In this document: positions 25,183 to 34,421 of the stretch, piece after piece
Position numbering within the stretch: the first letter of the stretch is position 1
Layout of the letters: each line of letters opens with the position of its first letter
Source: CAZFLN01 sp964519905
GTDB taxonomy: Bacteria; Patescibacteriota; Microgenomatia; UBA1400; UBA1396
DNA length: 64,000 nucleotides
Assembly (NCBI GenBank): GCA_964519905.1
Contig: CAZFLN010000003.1
Span: forward strand, 13,421 to 77,420
Reading direction: 5' to 3'
Program-made: the position numbers and the translations under genes
Notes under the pieces: model-generated
The model's input: only the letters and a program-made list of their open reading frames with translations
Database searches by the model: none
Told to the model about the DNA's origin: nothing

Positions 25183-25803
25183 ATGGCCGTGACTTTATAC
25201 CGCCGACAAAGACAAATTGTAGACTTTATTGCGCAGTATATCCAGTTGAATAACTACTCTCCAACCTTGCAGGAAATTGCAGACGCTATCAATGTTTCTT
25301 CTTTAGCTACTGTTCATGAGCACTTGTGCGCGCTCGAAAAGAAAAGTGTCATTCGTCGCTCCGAGGGCGCGGTGCGCGGTATTGAGTTGATGGATCGAAC
25401 ATTCTTGAAGCTGACAGAAGGCATTGATCTCCCAATCATGGGCTTCGTGGCAGCTGGTCGACCGATCGAACCATTTACAGATCCAAACGCCACATTTAAG
25501 GTTTCACCACAGTTGATTTCTGGAAAGCGTCGTGCCTATGTGCTGCAGGTGAAAGGCGACTCGATGGTTGATGATGGAATTCTCGACGGAGATCACGTGG
25601 TGATTGAAGAGCAAGATGAAGTTCACGATGGAGATATTGTGGTTGCTATGCTCGACAATGGTTTGGCTACCTTGAAGCGCTTTTATAAAGAAGCGACTCG
25701 AATTCGTCTTGAGCCCGCAAACGCAACCATGTCCCCAATTTATGCTACGAACGTTCGTATTCAAGGGCGATGCGTTGGTCTCATTCGAAAGTTTGTGGCA
25801 TAG
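25183..25803 (+). CDS. lexA: LexA repressor
   Basis: This 206-residue SOS repressor has an N-terminal winged helix-turn-helix (RQRQIVDFIAQYIQLNNYSPTLQEIADAINVSSLATVHEH). The linker contains the self-cleavage bond Ala-Gly in FVAAGRPI (about 89-96). The catalytic Ser is in GDSMVDDGI (about 127-135), and the catalytic Lys is in LATLKRFY (about 162-169). ATG 25183 follows AGAGGAGAAA. The longer frame from 25096 covers the promoter region. DNA damage and RecA* trigger its cleavage. uvrB nearby is a usual SOS target. Confidence 0.95.
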   Translation: MAVTLYRRQRQIVDFIAQYIQLNNYSPTLQEIADAINVSSLATVHEHLCALEKKSVIRRSEGAVRGIELMDRTFLKLTEGIDLPIMGFVAAGRPIEPFTDPNATFKVSPQLISGKRRAYVLQVKGDSMVDDGILDGDHVVIEEQDEVHDGDIVVAMLDNGLATLKRFYKEATRIRLEPANATMSPIYATNVRIQGRCVGLIRKFVA

Positions 25804-25811
25804 TACTCGTT

Positions 25812-26717
25812 TTACACGAGCTCGGTTTCAAAATTTTGCTGAATGGATCTGATCCAGGTCCGTTGACGCTTTGCATATTGTCGCTCGAGGTGAATCCATT
25901 TTTCTACTGCTTCATCTTGTGTGATCTCGTTTTCAAGAAGGTCTCTTAAGACTGTATATCCAGGAACTTGGAAAGCCGGAATATTCCAGTTTGGGAAGTT
26001 TTCCATAAGAAATTTGGTTTCTGCGATTGCTCCAGAATGGATACGCTCTAATACCCTGGCGGTGATATTGGCAGTAAGATCGGAAATCTCGGCATCACGC
26101 AGGAAAATTTTGTACTCACCTTTTTGGACTAAAGGCGCTGGTTTTTTCGACTCATTTGCCTGAACAACTTCGACGGCACGAACCAGTCTTTGTGGATTTG
26201 ATTGATCTGATTGATTCAAGCTTTCCCAAGCGGTTACAGAGTGAGTTTGCAGTTCTTTTTGTAATTCAGATATGGAGAGGTGCTGTGCTTTCTTTCTCCA
26301 GTTTGGGTTTGGAGGGACGAATAAAGTGGCAGGTGGGTCAAGAATTGCTTGCATCCACTGCCAAGTGCCTCCGACAATCATGAGCGGTACATGTTGTTCT
26401 CGATGCCACTGCAAAATGGGTTGTACCCAGTCATACCAATGGCGAAGAGAAAACTCTTGATCAGGAGAAACGACATCAACTCCCCACAAGAAAAATTTCT
26501 CCGGGGAAAGCCAGGCAGGTGGTCCTGCAGGAGTCTCTATTTGCCAGGTCGCTCCAGGGGCGATATCTTTCCCAACCACAATATTGCAGTGTTGAAAGAC
26601 TTGACGCGAGTCTGCCGAGAGGAGATTTCCTTTATGTTGTTTTGCCCACTGAAAAGCAAACTGTGTTTTCCCACTCGCAGTTGGACCGTACAAAAAATGA
26701 AATAAGGTTTGAGACAT
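25812..26717 (-). CDS. miaA: tRNA dimethylallyltransferase
   Basis: This 301-residue enzyme adds dimethylallyl to A37 of tRNAs reading UNN codons. The P-loop is YGPTASGKTQFAF (about 9-21), followed by LLSADSRQVF with the substrate Asp, then IVVGKDIAPG. PLMIVGGTWQWMQAIL is the DxxxGGTG-like segment. The C-terminal half has ERQYAKRQRTW, the usual family ending. It is near normal length (~300). The frame extends upstream to 26930, but that part lies inside the response-regulator gene. It is 3 nt downstream of that gene and probably co-transcribed. Upstream isoprenoid enzymes are not in view. Confidence 0.94.
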   Translation of the reverse strand: MSQTLFHFLYGPTASGKTQFAFQWAKQHKGNLLSADSRQVFQHCNIVVGKDIAPGATWQIETPAGPPAWLSPEKFFLWGVDVVSPDQEFSLRHWYDWVQPILQWHREQHVPLMIVGGTWQWMQAILDPPATLFVPPNPNWRKKAQHLSISELQKELQTHSVTAWESLNQSDQSNPQRLVRAVEVVQANESKKPAPLVQKGEYKIFLRDAEISDLTANITARVLERIHSGAIAETKFLMENFPNWNIPAFQVPGYTVLRDLLENEITQDEAVEKWIHLERQYAKRQRTWIRSIQQNFETELV

Positions 26718-26719
26718 AG

Positions 26720-27421
26720 TTACCGTGAAAATGCTTGGAGCTCGTAGCCTGTTCCATAGTGTACGACAATTGTGAGCCCAAGAGACTGAAGTTTTTTTCT
26801 TAATCGTTGAATGGTGACATGCATGGCCGCTGTAGGATTGTTTCGCAGTGAAAGTGGAAGTGTAAAGCGCAGTTGTTCGTGTGACACTTGCCCCGTATCC
26901 GAAGAAAAAAAGCGTGATAAAAATTGACACTCTCGTTTGGTTAATTTTGTTTTTTCTGAATCGGTGCGTTTTTGCACCGTTTGTTGTGCGGGATGCAGTA
27001 GAAATTCTCGCCAGGTTTGAGTTTTTTTCTCATGAAGTGAATGAATTCTTCTGGCTGCCCAAACGTGTTCACTTACCAATTGGGCCGAGAGTGGTTTGCA
27101 CAAGTATAGATCTGCCCCTGCTTGGAGGGCTGTGCGTTGCTCATGTTCTTGACTAATTCCCGAAAGGACGCAGAGTAATGTGTGTGGAAAGTCTTTTTTC
27201 AGGGGTTGTATGAGTTCCAGGCCATCTCCGTCTGGAAGAGTTCGGTCAAGAATAACCACGTCGTATCCAGAATCCTTTTCAGCCAAATGATAGAAAGCGC
27301 CTGCCAAGGTGGTGACTTGATCTACGGTGTGAATTGGCTTTCGACGCAAAGAACGTGCGAGTAGACGATTCAGGTGAGGATCATCTTCAACAATAAGCGA
27401 CTGCATCGGTCGATTTGGCAT
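26720..27421 (-). CDS. Response regulator, OmpR/PhoB-like
   Basis: This 233-residue two-domain regulator has a receiver with the acidic pair VEDD (about 11-14), the phosphorylated Asp in LDRTLPDGDG (about 57-66), and Lys in CKPLS (about 107-111). The C-terminal DNA-binding part has TKRECQFLSRFF, VTIQRLRKKLQSLG and a wing YGTGYELQ, matching the winged-helix Trans_reg_C family. No sensor kinase is adjacent. The start is ATG 27421, placed exactly 6 nt after a TACAAT -10 box, so the mRNA is predicted to be leaderless. Confidence 0.88.
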   Translation of the reverse strand: MPNRPMQSLIVEDDPHLNRLLARSLRRKPIHTVDQVTTLAGAFYHLAEKDSGYDVVILDRTLPDGDGLELIQPLKKDFPHTLLCVLSGISQEHEQRTALQAGADLYLCKPLSAQLVSEHVWAARRIHSLHEKKTQTWREFLLHPAQQTVQKRTDSEKTKLTKRECQFLSRFFSSDTGQVSHEQLRFTLPLSLRNNPTAAMHVTIQRLRKKLQSLGLTIVVHYGTGYELQAFSR

Positions 27422-27433
27422 ACGGGTATTGTA
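27422..27433 (-). promoter_or_regulatory. -10 box 6 nt before ATG (leaderless promoter)
   Basis: Read on the minus strand, TACAAT is followed by ACCCGT and then the ATG of the response regulator. The transcription start should coincide with the start codon. Confidence 0.55.
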
Positions 27434-27489
27434 CTGCAAAATCAAACAAAAAACGAACAAAACACGAATCTATTTGTCTTGAGACGGGT

Positions 27490-27786
27490 CTAGAGCTGCT
27501 GCCAAATGGCCTCATCGCTGGCCTGGAGAAGGAGTTCTTCTCGAGCGCGACGTTCGAGCTCAAAGCTGCTGGTGGCCGTTTGAATACTGTGTTCGAGCTG
27601 CATTTTTTGTGCTTCTAGCTCTAGCACTTTTTGTGATTCTGATTCAAGAAGTGTTTGCACTGTTTTGGCTCTCCAGACCAAACGAACACAAGACACGATC
27701 AGTGAAATCGCTAGAATCAAGAGGAGAATTCGCTGAGTAATGCGAAAAAAATATGTTTTTTTGTCTGGATGTGCACGATTCTTCAT
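27490..27786 (-). CDS. FtsB/DivIC-like septum protein
   Basis: This 98-residue protein has a short basic N-terminus, one transmembrane helix (about 17-38, ILLLILAISLIVSCVRLVW) and a coiled coil (about 45-75). The short C-terminal motif SFELERRAREELLLQ resembles the 'yiE..AR..lg' end of septum formation initiators (PF04977). Such proteins link early and late divisome parts (FtsQLB). The start is ATG 27786, and an upstream extension to 27807 is unlikely. It is convergent with nothing and divergent from the Xer-like gene. The family is small and poorly conserved, so the call is moderate. Confidence 0.72.
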   Translation of the reverse strand: MKNRAHPDKKTYFFRITQRILLLILAISLIVSCVRLVWRAKTVQTLLESESQKVLELEAQKMQLEHSIQTATSSFELERRAREELLLQASDEAIWQQL

Positions 27787-27860
27787 AAATAAGTAGTACT
27801 TGACCAAATATTATCGGACATTACAATACACCTAGGTGAAAGGCACTTTCATCATACTCT

Positions 27861-28718
27861 ATGTGGAACTCATATCGCGACAACTATATTTCATGGCTTC
27901 GTCAGGCTGGAAAAGCTCAGGCTACGGTTATTGCGTATCAAAAAGATATCGAACAGTGCATTGAATTTGTGCTCCGTGCCGGAAAAACTGAGCCAAATCA
28001 GGTAACTGCTGAAGATGTTGAAGCGTTTAAGCAAGAGTTGCTGACGCTTCGCTACACCGATAAATCTGTTTCTCGAAAACTCAATTCTGTGAAGTCATTC
28101 TTCCGTTTTCTTCGTGAACAAGATGTTGTTCCTGGAAATCCAGTGCAAAAGGTTGAGCACCCAAAGTATGAAGTTGCTCCGCCACGAGTTCTCACCAAAA
28201 CTGAGTACCGTGCACTGCGTGATGCTTGTAAAGCAGATGCTCGCATGAGTGCGGTAATTGAAATTTTACTGCAAACGGGAATTCGAATCAGCGAACTGGC
28301 TGCCTTGCGAGTTGAGGATATTTCAGTTACGAAGCGTGAGCTTTTTATTGCTCCACATGGTTCTCATCCGTCTCGAATTGTCCCGCTCAATGATGCCGCA
28401 ATAGAAACGATCAAACAGTATGAAAAAGTCCGACCACGAAGCAAAGAACGTACTTTTTTCCTGACGAAAAGCTGTAGACCATTTTTGGTACGGAACATCC
28501 GCAGCGCGGTGGATCGTTACTTTAAGATCGCTGGGATTAAGGATGCTCGAGTCAATGATTTGCGACACACGTTTATTGTGGAGCAGTTGGCAGCTGGGAT
28601 GTCGCTGCTCACCGTGAGTCAAATTGTTGGTCACAAGCGTATTTCTACTACCGAGCGATACCTGCAGTTCCTTGATATGAATGCTTTATCGGCGAATGTG
28701 AAGCTCCGTACATTGTAA
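27861..28718 (+). CDS. Tyrosine recombinase, XerC/XerD-like
   Basis: This 285-residue recombinase has the N-terminal SAM-like core-binding domain (AQATVIAYQKDIEQCIEF; SVSRKLNSVKSFFRFL). The catalytic domain has Arg in TGIRISELAAL (about 141-151), LRHTF, GHKRISTTERYL with His and the nucleophilic Tyr (about 272). The HxxR box reads NDLR, so its first His is Asn. This variation occurs in some integrases. It probably resolves chromosome dimers at dif, the usual Xer role, since no mobile element surrounds it. An integrase role is possible. Confidence 0.85.
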   Translation: MWNSYRDNYISWLRQAGKAQATVIAYQKDIEQCIEFVLRAGKTEPNQVTAEDVEAFKQELLTLRYTDKSVSRKLNSVKSFFRFLREQDVVPGNPVQKVEHPKYEVAPPRVLTKTEYRALRDACKADARMSAVIEILLQTGIRISELAALRVEDISVTKRELFIAPHGSHPSRIVPLNDAAIETIKQYEKVRPRSKERTFFLTKSCRPFLVRNIRSAVDRYFKIAGIKDARVNDLRHTFIVEQLAAGMSLLTVSQIVGHKRISTTERYLQFLDMNALSANVKLRTL

Positions 28719-28772
28719 TTACAGAGTACTCTGTTCGGGAGTGAATGTTCGTTTTCTACCCCAGACATGCGC

Positions 28773-28784
28773 TATAATGTGCCT
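28773..28784 (+). promoter_or_regulatory. -10 box 6 nt before ATG (leaderless promoter)
   Basis: Perfect TATAAT at 28773-28778, then GTGCCT, then ATG 28785. This is the clearest example of the spacing that recurs in this genome. Confidence 0.6.
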
Positions 28785-29147
28785 ATGTCTGAATCCTCTG
28801 AATACCTTTCATTTCAACAGTGGCAATCTGCGGATATCCGTCTGGGCACGGTTGTGGACGCTACTGAGCCAGAGTGGTCAGAAAAACTCATTGAGTTGAC
28901 GGTTGATTTTGGAACAGAACTGGGTCAGCGTACTATTTTTACCGGATTGAGACCACACAAAACAGCGGCTGATTTTCTGGGGAAGCAAACATTGTTTTTA
29001 ACCAACTTACCACCTCGAAAAATGGGTCCAAGTGTCTCTCAAGGTATGTTGTTAGCGTTTGATCCTCCAGGTGTTGAGTCAGATCCTGCCAATGTTGTTC
29101 TTATGCTGTTTGACAACCTTGGACCAAATGGCTCACGACTTTTATAG
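28785..29147 (+). CDS. tRNA-binding domain protein (CsaA/MetRS C-terminal type)
   Basis: This 120-residue single-domain protein carries the EMAPII-like OB-fold (PF01588): DIRLGTVVDATEPEWSEKLIELTVDFG, then FTGLRPHKTAADFLGKQTLFLTNLPPRKMGPSVSQGMLLA. The family binds tRNA non-specifically, either as CsaA or as a detached MetRS tail. It lacks a catalytic site. It starts at ATG 28785, with a TATAAT box 6 nt upstream. It precedes ftsH, which has its own ribosome site, and both may share this promoter. Confidence 0.9.
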   Translation: MSESSEYLSFQQWQSADIRLGTVVDATEPEWSEKLIELTVDFGTELGQRTIFTGLRPHKTAADFLGKQTLFLTNLPPRKMGPSVSQGMLLAFDPPGVESDPANVVLMLFDNLGPNGSRLL

Positions 29148-29187
29148 AAAAATAGGCTACACTTGCCCTTCACTTTTAAGGAGTTTT

Positions 29188-31077
29188 ATGGCGAAAAAGA
29201 ATACCACAGCACCAGAATCACAGGAATCAGAAAAGAAATCGATTCGCAAGCGAATTGAGGTACAGCTGCCTCTCAACCCTCGTCGAAGTATTGTGTGGGT
29301 GCTCGTTGCATTACTGTTTGTGCCGTTTATTTTTAGTATTTTCTTCTCTGGTGGAAATAACAGAGTTCCACTCTCACAGCTTTTAGAAGATGTTCGTTCT
29401 GAGCAGGTCCAGAAGGTTACCATTGAGGGAGCTGATATTAAGCTGAGTTACCACGATGGAACCGCGAAAGTTTCGCGAAAAGAGAACAATCAAGATTTTG
29501 TAAGTTTGTTGCAGCAGGTTGGTGTTGATCCGACACAGGTTGAAATTGAAGTAAAGGGTATGACTGCAGCAACACTTTTCTGGCAGTTTGTGGTGAATTT
29601 CTTGCCGCTTTTGCTGATGGTCGGATTTTTCTTGTTCTTATTCCGCCAAGCTCGAGGTTCTCAAGGGGACATGATGGGATTTGGCAAGAGCAAAGCCAAG
29701 TTTTTCGTCAAAGGAAAGCAAGACATTAAGTTCGCCGACGTTGGTGGGATGCAAGAGTCCAAGCAAGAGCTGGAAGAAATCGTGGACTTCCTTCGATCTC
29801 CGAAAAAGTATCAGAAAGTTGGCGCACGCACTCCAAAGGGTGTGTTATTAGTTGGACCAGCCGGAACAGGAAAGACTCTGTTGGCTCGAGCTGTGGCTGG
29901 AGAAGCCGGTGTGACGTTCTTGTCTATAGCTGGTTCTGAATTTATGGAAATGCTCGTTGGTGTTGGAGCAGCTCGCGTGCGCGATTTGTTTGATACCGCA
30001 AAGAAAATGTCCCCAGCAATTATTTTTATTGATGAAATCGATGCCATTGGGCGTCGTCGTGGTCAATCGAGTGGTATGGGAAGTCATGATGAGCGAGAGC
30101 AAACACTCAACCAAATTCTGGTAGAGATGGATGGATTTACCACCAACGACAATGTCATCGTCTTAGCCGCCACTAACCGTGGTGACGTTTTAGATCCAGC
30201 ATTGACTCGACCAGGTCGTTTCGACCGTCGTGTGACGGTTTCTTTGCCAGACATTGAAGAGAGAAAAACTATCCTCAAGATTCACTCTGACAGTAAACCG
30301 TTTGCGTCAGACGTAGACTGGGACAAGATTGCTCGCCGTACGGTTGGATTTTCTGGAGCGGATATTGAGAATATGTTAAACGAAGCGGCTATTATGATCG
30401 CTCGACAGAATCGGACCGAAATCACGGCTGTTGATCTGGAAGAAGCTGCCTTGAAGGTCAAACTTGGTCCTTCCAAGAAACGTTTGCACTCTGAGTACGA
30501 GCGGAAGATGACCGCCTACCATGAAGCGGGTCACGCTTTGGTAGCGCACTTATCTCCACATGCTGATCGAGTGCACCGTATCTCGATTGTGTCTCGTGGA
30601 TACGCTTTAGGCTTCACCTTGACTCCACCGGATACAGATAAGTATCAGTCAACCTACTCAGAAATGATTGATGAAATGGCTGTGCTCCTGGGTGGTCGAA
30701 TTGCTGAGGATGTTTTCTTTGGTGAGCTGACCGGCGGTGCCACCAGTGATATCGAAAAAGTGACGCGAATTGCTCGCGCTATGGTGACTGAGTATGGTAT
30801 GAGCACTTTGGGTCCATTGAACTTTAATCCAATGCTGGACAACCGTGGTTACTCGAGTACTGAGCCATTCAAGATCTCAGACAAATTACAAGAAAAAGTT
30901 GATGCTGAGATGGCTCGATTTGTTGAGATTGCTGACAAGCGATCCCGAGAACTCATAACCAAAAATAAGAAGAAGATGGATGCGATCGTTGAGCGACTCC
31001 TCGATATTGAAACACTCGAGTCAGAAGAGTTCGAAGAAGTGATGGGTGTTCCTAAAGCGCAGCCAAAAGTTTCTTAA
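29188..31077 (+). CDS. ftsH: ATP-dependent zinc metalloprotease FtsH
   Basis: This 629-residue membrane AAA+ protease has a first membrane helix at about 34-53 and a second at about 128-150 ([20 protein letters not shown]). Walker A is GPAGTGKT (about 222-229), Walker [13 protein letters not shown], and the second region of homology [19 protein letters not shown]. The zinc site is HEAGH (about 445-449) with a downstream Asp in the GGAT/S region. It degrades misassembled membrane and regulatory proteins. The start is ATG 29188 after AAGGAG. It is the usual length. The frame extended to 29059 overlaps the previous gene and is not used. Confidence 0.97.
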   Translation: MAKKNTTAPESQESEKKSIRKRIEVQLPLNPRRSIVWVLVALLFVPFIFSIFFSGGNNRVPLSQLLEDVRSEQVQKVTIEGADIKLSYHDGTAKVSRKENNQDFVSLLQQVGVDPTQVEIEVKGMTAATLFWQFVVNFLPLLLMVGFFLFLFRQARGSQGDMMGFGKSKAKFFVKGKQDIKFADVGGMQESKQELEEIVDFLRSPKKYQKVGARTPKGVLLVGPAGTGKTLLARAVAGEAGVTFLSIAGSEFMEMLVGVGAARVRDLFDTAKKMSPAIIFIDEIDAIGRRRGQSSGMGSHDEREQTLNQILVEMDGFTTNDNVIVLAATNRGDVLDPALTRPGRFDRRVTVSLPDIEERKTILKIHSDSKPFASDVDWDKIARRTVGFSGADIENMLNEAAIMIARQNRTEITAVDLEEAALKVKLGPSKKRLHSEYERKMTAYHEAGHALVAHLSPHADRVHRISIVSRGYALGFTLTPPDTDKYQSTYSEMIDEMAVLLGGRIAEDVFFGELTGGATSDIEKVTRIARAMVTEYGMSTLGPLNFNPMLDNRGYSSTEPFKISDKLQEKVDAEMARFVEIADKRSRELITKNKKKMDAIVERLLDIETLESEEFEEVMGVPKAQPKVS

Positions 31078-31131
31078 GAGCAGATTTGCTGTAAAGAACT
31101 CTGGTTGGTGTGTCACAATAGGGAGAGTCAT

Positions 31132-32079
31132 ATGCTGTTGGAACCGCAATCACCTGATTTAATCATTTTTGATTGTTATTCAGTGTTGTTTCGAGCATTT
31201 CACGCTTTTCCAGAAACCTTGACATCTCGAGACGGAGAACCAACGAATGGGGTCTATGGTTTCACCAAGATGGTGTTGGACGTTCTGAACGAGATTCGTC
31301 CAGAATATGTGATTGCCGCGGTCGATATGGGAAAACCCACGTTTCGTCATGAAGCGTTTGAGGCATATAAAGCGAATCGAGAAGAGGCGCCAGCGAGTTT
31401 GAAGCACCAAATTCCATTTATGCATGAGGTTCTCGCTGCCCTCGCCATTCCCACGATTGGGGTAGAAGGATATGAAGCGGATGATGTTATTGGCACGCTG
31501 GCTACGCAGTTACCCGCTCAGAATCCAGATCTCCAAGTTGGAATTTTTACTGGCGACAAGGATGCATATCAGCTGGTAAACGACCAAGTATTTGTGCTGC
31601 GTCCTGGTCGTAAGCCAAAAGAGTCCTGGAAGCAAGTTGATCGAGAAGGCGTGATTGATGCGCTCGGCGTTACTCCAGAACAGGTTCCTGACTACAAGGC
31701 CTTGTGTGGCGATAGTTCTGACAATATTCCAGGTGTTCGTGGGATTGGGCCTAAGACAGCGCAAAAGCTGTTAGCTCAAGCGCAAACTCTTGAGAACTTA
31801 TATGCCGTGTTGGAAGATTTGGCACAGCCATTTCCTTGGGATGTCTCGGCGGCAATCCAGCAAAAGTTGCGTGATGGTCGTCAGGATGCTTTTTTGAGTC
31901 AACAATTAGCCCAAATCGATCGGGCTGTTCCCGTTCATGTCACGCTTGAACAGGCAAAACTGAGTGATTATCGCAAAGAAGAAGCTCAAGAAGTATTTGA
32001 GAAATATGCCTTTCGATCGCTGATTTCTCGTTTACCTTCTGATGATTTTGAAATGGGAATTCAAGAATCATTATTCTAA
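31132..32079 (+). CDS. Stand-alone 5'-3' exonuclease (PolI N-domain type)
   Basis: This 315-residue protein corresponds to the 5' nuclease domain of DNA polymerase I, without polymerase domains. Landmarks are LIIFDCYSVLFRAFHAF, NGVYGFTKMV, YEADDVIGTLA (metal-binding acidic cluster), FTGDKDAYQLV, and the helix-hairpin-helix GDSSDNIPGVRGIGPKTAQKLL. It would remove RNA primers and flaps. I use ATG 31132 behind GGGAGAG. A GTG-type start at 31105 is less likely. Stand-alone forms occur where PolI lacks this domain. Confidence 0.92.
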   Translation: MLLEPQSPDLIIFDCYSVLFRAFHAFPETLTSRDGEPTNGVYGFTKMVLDVLNEIRPEYVIAAVDMGKPTFRHEAFEAYKANREEAPASLKHQIPFMHEVLAALAIPTIGVEGYEADDVIGTLATQLPAQNPDLQVGIFTGDKDAYQLVNDQVFVLRPGRKPKESWKQVDREGVIDALGVTPEQVPDYKALCGDSSDNIPGVRGIGPKTAQKLLAQAQTLENLYAVLEDLAQPFPWDVSAAIQQKLRDGRQDAFLSQQLAQIDRAVPVHVTLEQAKLSDYRKEEAQEVFEKYAFRSLISRLPSDDFEMGIQESLF

Positions 32080-32119
32080 ATTCGCCTGAAACTCTTGAGG
32101 TGTGCTAGGATTGGAGTAT

Positions 32120-33439
32120 ATGAAACTGACTGTTATTGGAACTGGATTTGTTGGTGTCGTGAGCGCAGCGGTGTTTGCTTCGTTTGGAAACGACGTCTTT
32201 GGACTTGATATTGACGAAAAAAAGGTGGAAAGCCTTCGGGCTGGGAAAGTCCCCTTTTACGAACCTGGGCTTGAAGAACTCCTCCAGTCCGAACAAGCTG
32301 CCGAGAGACTCCAATTTACCACCAGTTATGAATCCGCCGTTGCGGATGCAGATGTTATTTTCATCGCTGTTGGAACTCCTTCAGCCCCAGACGGCAATGC
32401 CGATCTCCGTTTTGTGTTTGCAGCCGCAGAATCAGCAGCTCAGCATGCAAAAGAAGGTGCCGTTCTTGCCATCAAAAGCACTGTCCCACCAGGAACACTT
32501 GAAAAAATTCAGCCGCTTGTAGAAAAAGCAGCCAAGAATCACATAGTGTTGGCAAGCGTTCCAGAATTTTTACGAGAAGGAACAGCGGTGCAAGACACGC
32601 TGCATCCAGATCGAGTCGTGATTGGCTGTGACGACGAAGTGGCTCGAACCACATTAGCAACCCTGCATGAGCCACTGAACGCTCCGATTATTTTTACGAA
32701 GCCTGAGAGCGCTCAGATGGGCAAGTATGCTGCCAATGCGTATCTGGCGACTCGTATTAGTTTCATTAATCAAATCGCTGATTTGTGTGAGCAAAATGGC
32801 GCCGATGTGCAAGAAGTCATCGAAATTATTGGTCAAGATAAGCGTATTGGACAGCACTACTGGTTCCCTGGTCTCGGGTACGGTGGTTCCTGTTTTCCAA
32901 AGGATGTAAACGAGTTGGCTGCTTACTCTCGTTCTGTTGGTTTGGGTGGAAACTTGTTTAACAAAATTTCTGAGATTAATAAGGATAGAATCTATCAAAA
33001 ACTTGATGAGGTGGAAAGCGTTATCGGTGGCTGGCAAGGTAAGACAGTCGCCGTTTTAGGGCTTTCTTTCAAGCCGAATACCGATGACATGCGAGAGGCT
33101 CCGAGTACGAAAGCAGTGCCTCACTTGGTGCAGCGCGGTGCAGTAGTTCAAACATATGATCCTATGGCTACAAAAGCTGCGAAGACTTGGTTTGCCGACC
33201 TTCAGACCGTGGTCTATGCAGATGAAATTTCACAAGCGCTCGAAGGTGCCGATGTTGTTCTGGCTTTAGTGGAGTGGCCAGAGATTATCGGTTTTGATTT
33301 TGTTTCCTGGAAGCAGCAATTTGCGGCCAATCGTGATGTGACCTTCTTTGATGCACGCAACCAATTCAACATGGAAGCACTGGAAAACGCGGGTTGGAAC
33401 GTAGTGGCGATTGGCCGCGGAAAGAATCTTTCCGCATGA
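32120..33439 (+). CDS. UDP-glucose 6-dehydrogenase family
   Basis: This 439-residue enzyme oxidises UDP-glucose (or a related NDP-hexose) to the uronate. It has the Rossmann motif GTGFVGVVSAAVFAS (about 8-22), FIAVGTPSAPDG and KSTVPPGT. PEFLREGTAVQD is the substrate loop, and the catalytic Cys is in GYGGSCFPKDVNEL (about 257-270). The C-terminal domain has VLGLSFKPNTDDMREAPS. The length is normal. ATG 32120 is near GGAG. It overlaps the next gene by 4 bp. It opens the second glycan block, which may need UDP-glucuronate or a derivative. Confidence 0.93.
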   Translation: MKLTVIGTGFVGVVSAAVFASFGNDVFGLDIDEKKVESLRAGKVPFYEPGLEELLQSEQAAERLQFTTSYESAVADADVIFIAVGTPSAPDGNADLRFVFAAAESAAQHAKEGAVLAIKSTVPPGTLEKIQPLVEKAAKNHIVLASVPEFLREGTAVQDTLHPDRVVIGCDDEVARTTLATLHEPLNAPIIFTKPESAQMGKYAANAYLATRISFINQIADLCEQNGADVQEVIEIIGQDKRIGQHYWFPGLGYGGSCFPKDVNELAAYSRSVGLGGNLFNKISEINKDRIYQKLDEVESVIGGWQGKTVAVLGLSFKPNTDDMREAPSTKAVPHLVQRGAVVQTYDPMATKAAKTWFADLQTVVYADEISQALEGADVVLALVEWPEIIGFDFVSWKQQFAANRDVTFFDARNQFNMEALENAGWNVVAIGRGKNLSA

Positions 33440-34407
33440 TTTCTCCACACTCTCGAATTCTCATAACTGGGGCGGACGGTTTTGTTGGTTGGCATGTTTT
33501 GCAGCAGCTGCAGAAATCAGGGTATCAAGATCTGCACGTTACAACCTATTCTTCCTCGGAAAGACTCAAAGCTGCTTGTGGGGCGGAGAATGTCCATCAG
33601 TTAGACCTTACTGACACCAGCGCAGTTTTGGAATGTGTGAGAGAACTCCAGCCAGCAGCGATCCTGCATTTTGCTGCTTGGTCGGCAGTGGGCAGCAGCT
33701 TTGATAACGCCTCAAAAGTTATGAATATGAATACGGCCTTGCAGCTTTCTGTTCTTGAAGCGATTCGTCAAGCTGCACCACAAGCGCGACTCCTCTGTAT
33801 TGGTTCAGCTCATGGGTATGGTCACATTTCAGCCGACCTCAATCCACATCAAATCACTGAAGAGTATCCATTGAATCCAGACAATCCCTATGCGGTTTCG
33901 AAAATTACACAGGAAATGTTGTCACGGGCTTACAAGTTTGCGTATGGTCTGGATATTGTTTTTGTACGTCCATTTAATCAAATTGGGCCTGGTCAATTGA
34001 ATGAGTTTGCTGTTCCAAGTTTTGCTGAGCAAATTGCGGCGGTAGAACGAGGAGAGCAAAGTGTCGTTCAAGTTGGGAACTTAGACGCGGTGCGAGATTT
34101 TACCGATGTCCGAGACGCCGCTGTAGCGTATCAAATTCTGCTTGAATCAGGTATTTCTGGAGAGACCTACAACTTGGGATCCGGTGTGGGAAATACCATG
34201 GAAGCTGTGCTCAACATTTTAAGAGGTCTTGCCGAGACAGAAGTACGTGTCGAAGTCGATCCCAGTCGTCTGCGTCCAAGTGATATTCCAGTATTTGTAG
34301 CTGATGCTACTCGGCTCAGAGCACTTGGGTGGCAGCCTTCCTACTCGCTTGAGGACACGCTCCATGATATTCTCAAGGATATACGATCAAAAAAGAAACA
34401 CGAATAA
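33436..34407 (+). CDS. rmd: GDP-4-keto-6-deoxy-D-mannose reductase-like SDR
   Basis: This 323-residue extended SDR has [15 protein letters not shown] (about 7-21), an HFAAWSAV loop, SAHGYGH and Y-x3-K as YAVSK (about 152-156). [12 protein letters not shown] and [13 protein letters not shown] follow. This pattern matches RMD, which reduces GDP-4-keto-6-deoxymannose to GDP-D-rhamnose, more than the L-fucose synthase, which epimerises first. The neighbour at 34422 makes the substrate. The start ATG 33436 overlaps the stop of the upstream gene (ATGA). The product would supply D-rhamnose units, distinct from L-rhamnose of the rml operon. Confidence 0.82.
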   Translation: MISPHSRILITGADGFVGWHVLQQLQKSGYQDLHVTTYSSSERLKAACGAENVHQLDLTDTSAVLECVRELQPAAILHFAAWSAVGSSFDNASKVMNMNTALQLSVLEAIRQAAPQARLLCIGSAHGYGHISADLNPHQITEEYPLNPDNPYAVSKITQEMLSRAYKFAYGLDIVFVRPFNQIGPGQLNEFAVPSFAEQIAAVERGEQSVVQVGNLDAVRDFTDVRDAAVAYQILLESGISGETYNLGSGVGNTMEAVLNILRGLAETEVRVEVDPSRLRPSDIPVFVADATRLRALGWQPSYSLEDTLHDILKDIRSKKKHE

Positions 34408-34421
34408 AAGAAGTGGAACGT

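Noticed and set aside
27861..28718. Integron or mobile-element integrase
   Set aside because: The gene sits among conserved housekeeping genes, with no attachment-site array or cargo. A chromosomal Xer role is simpler.
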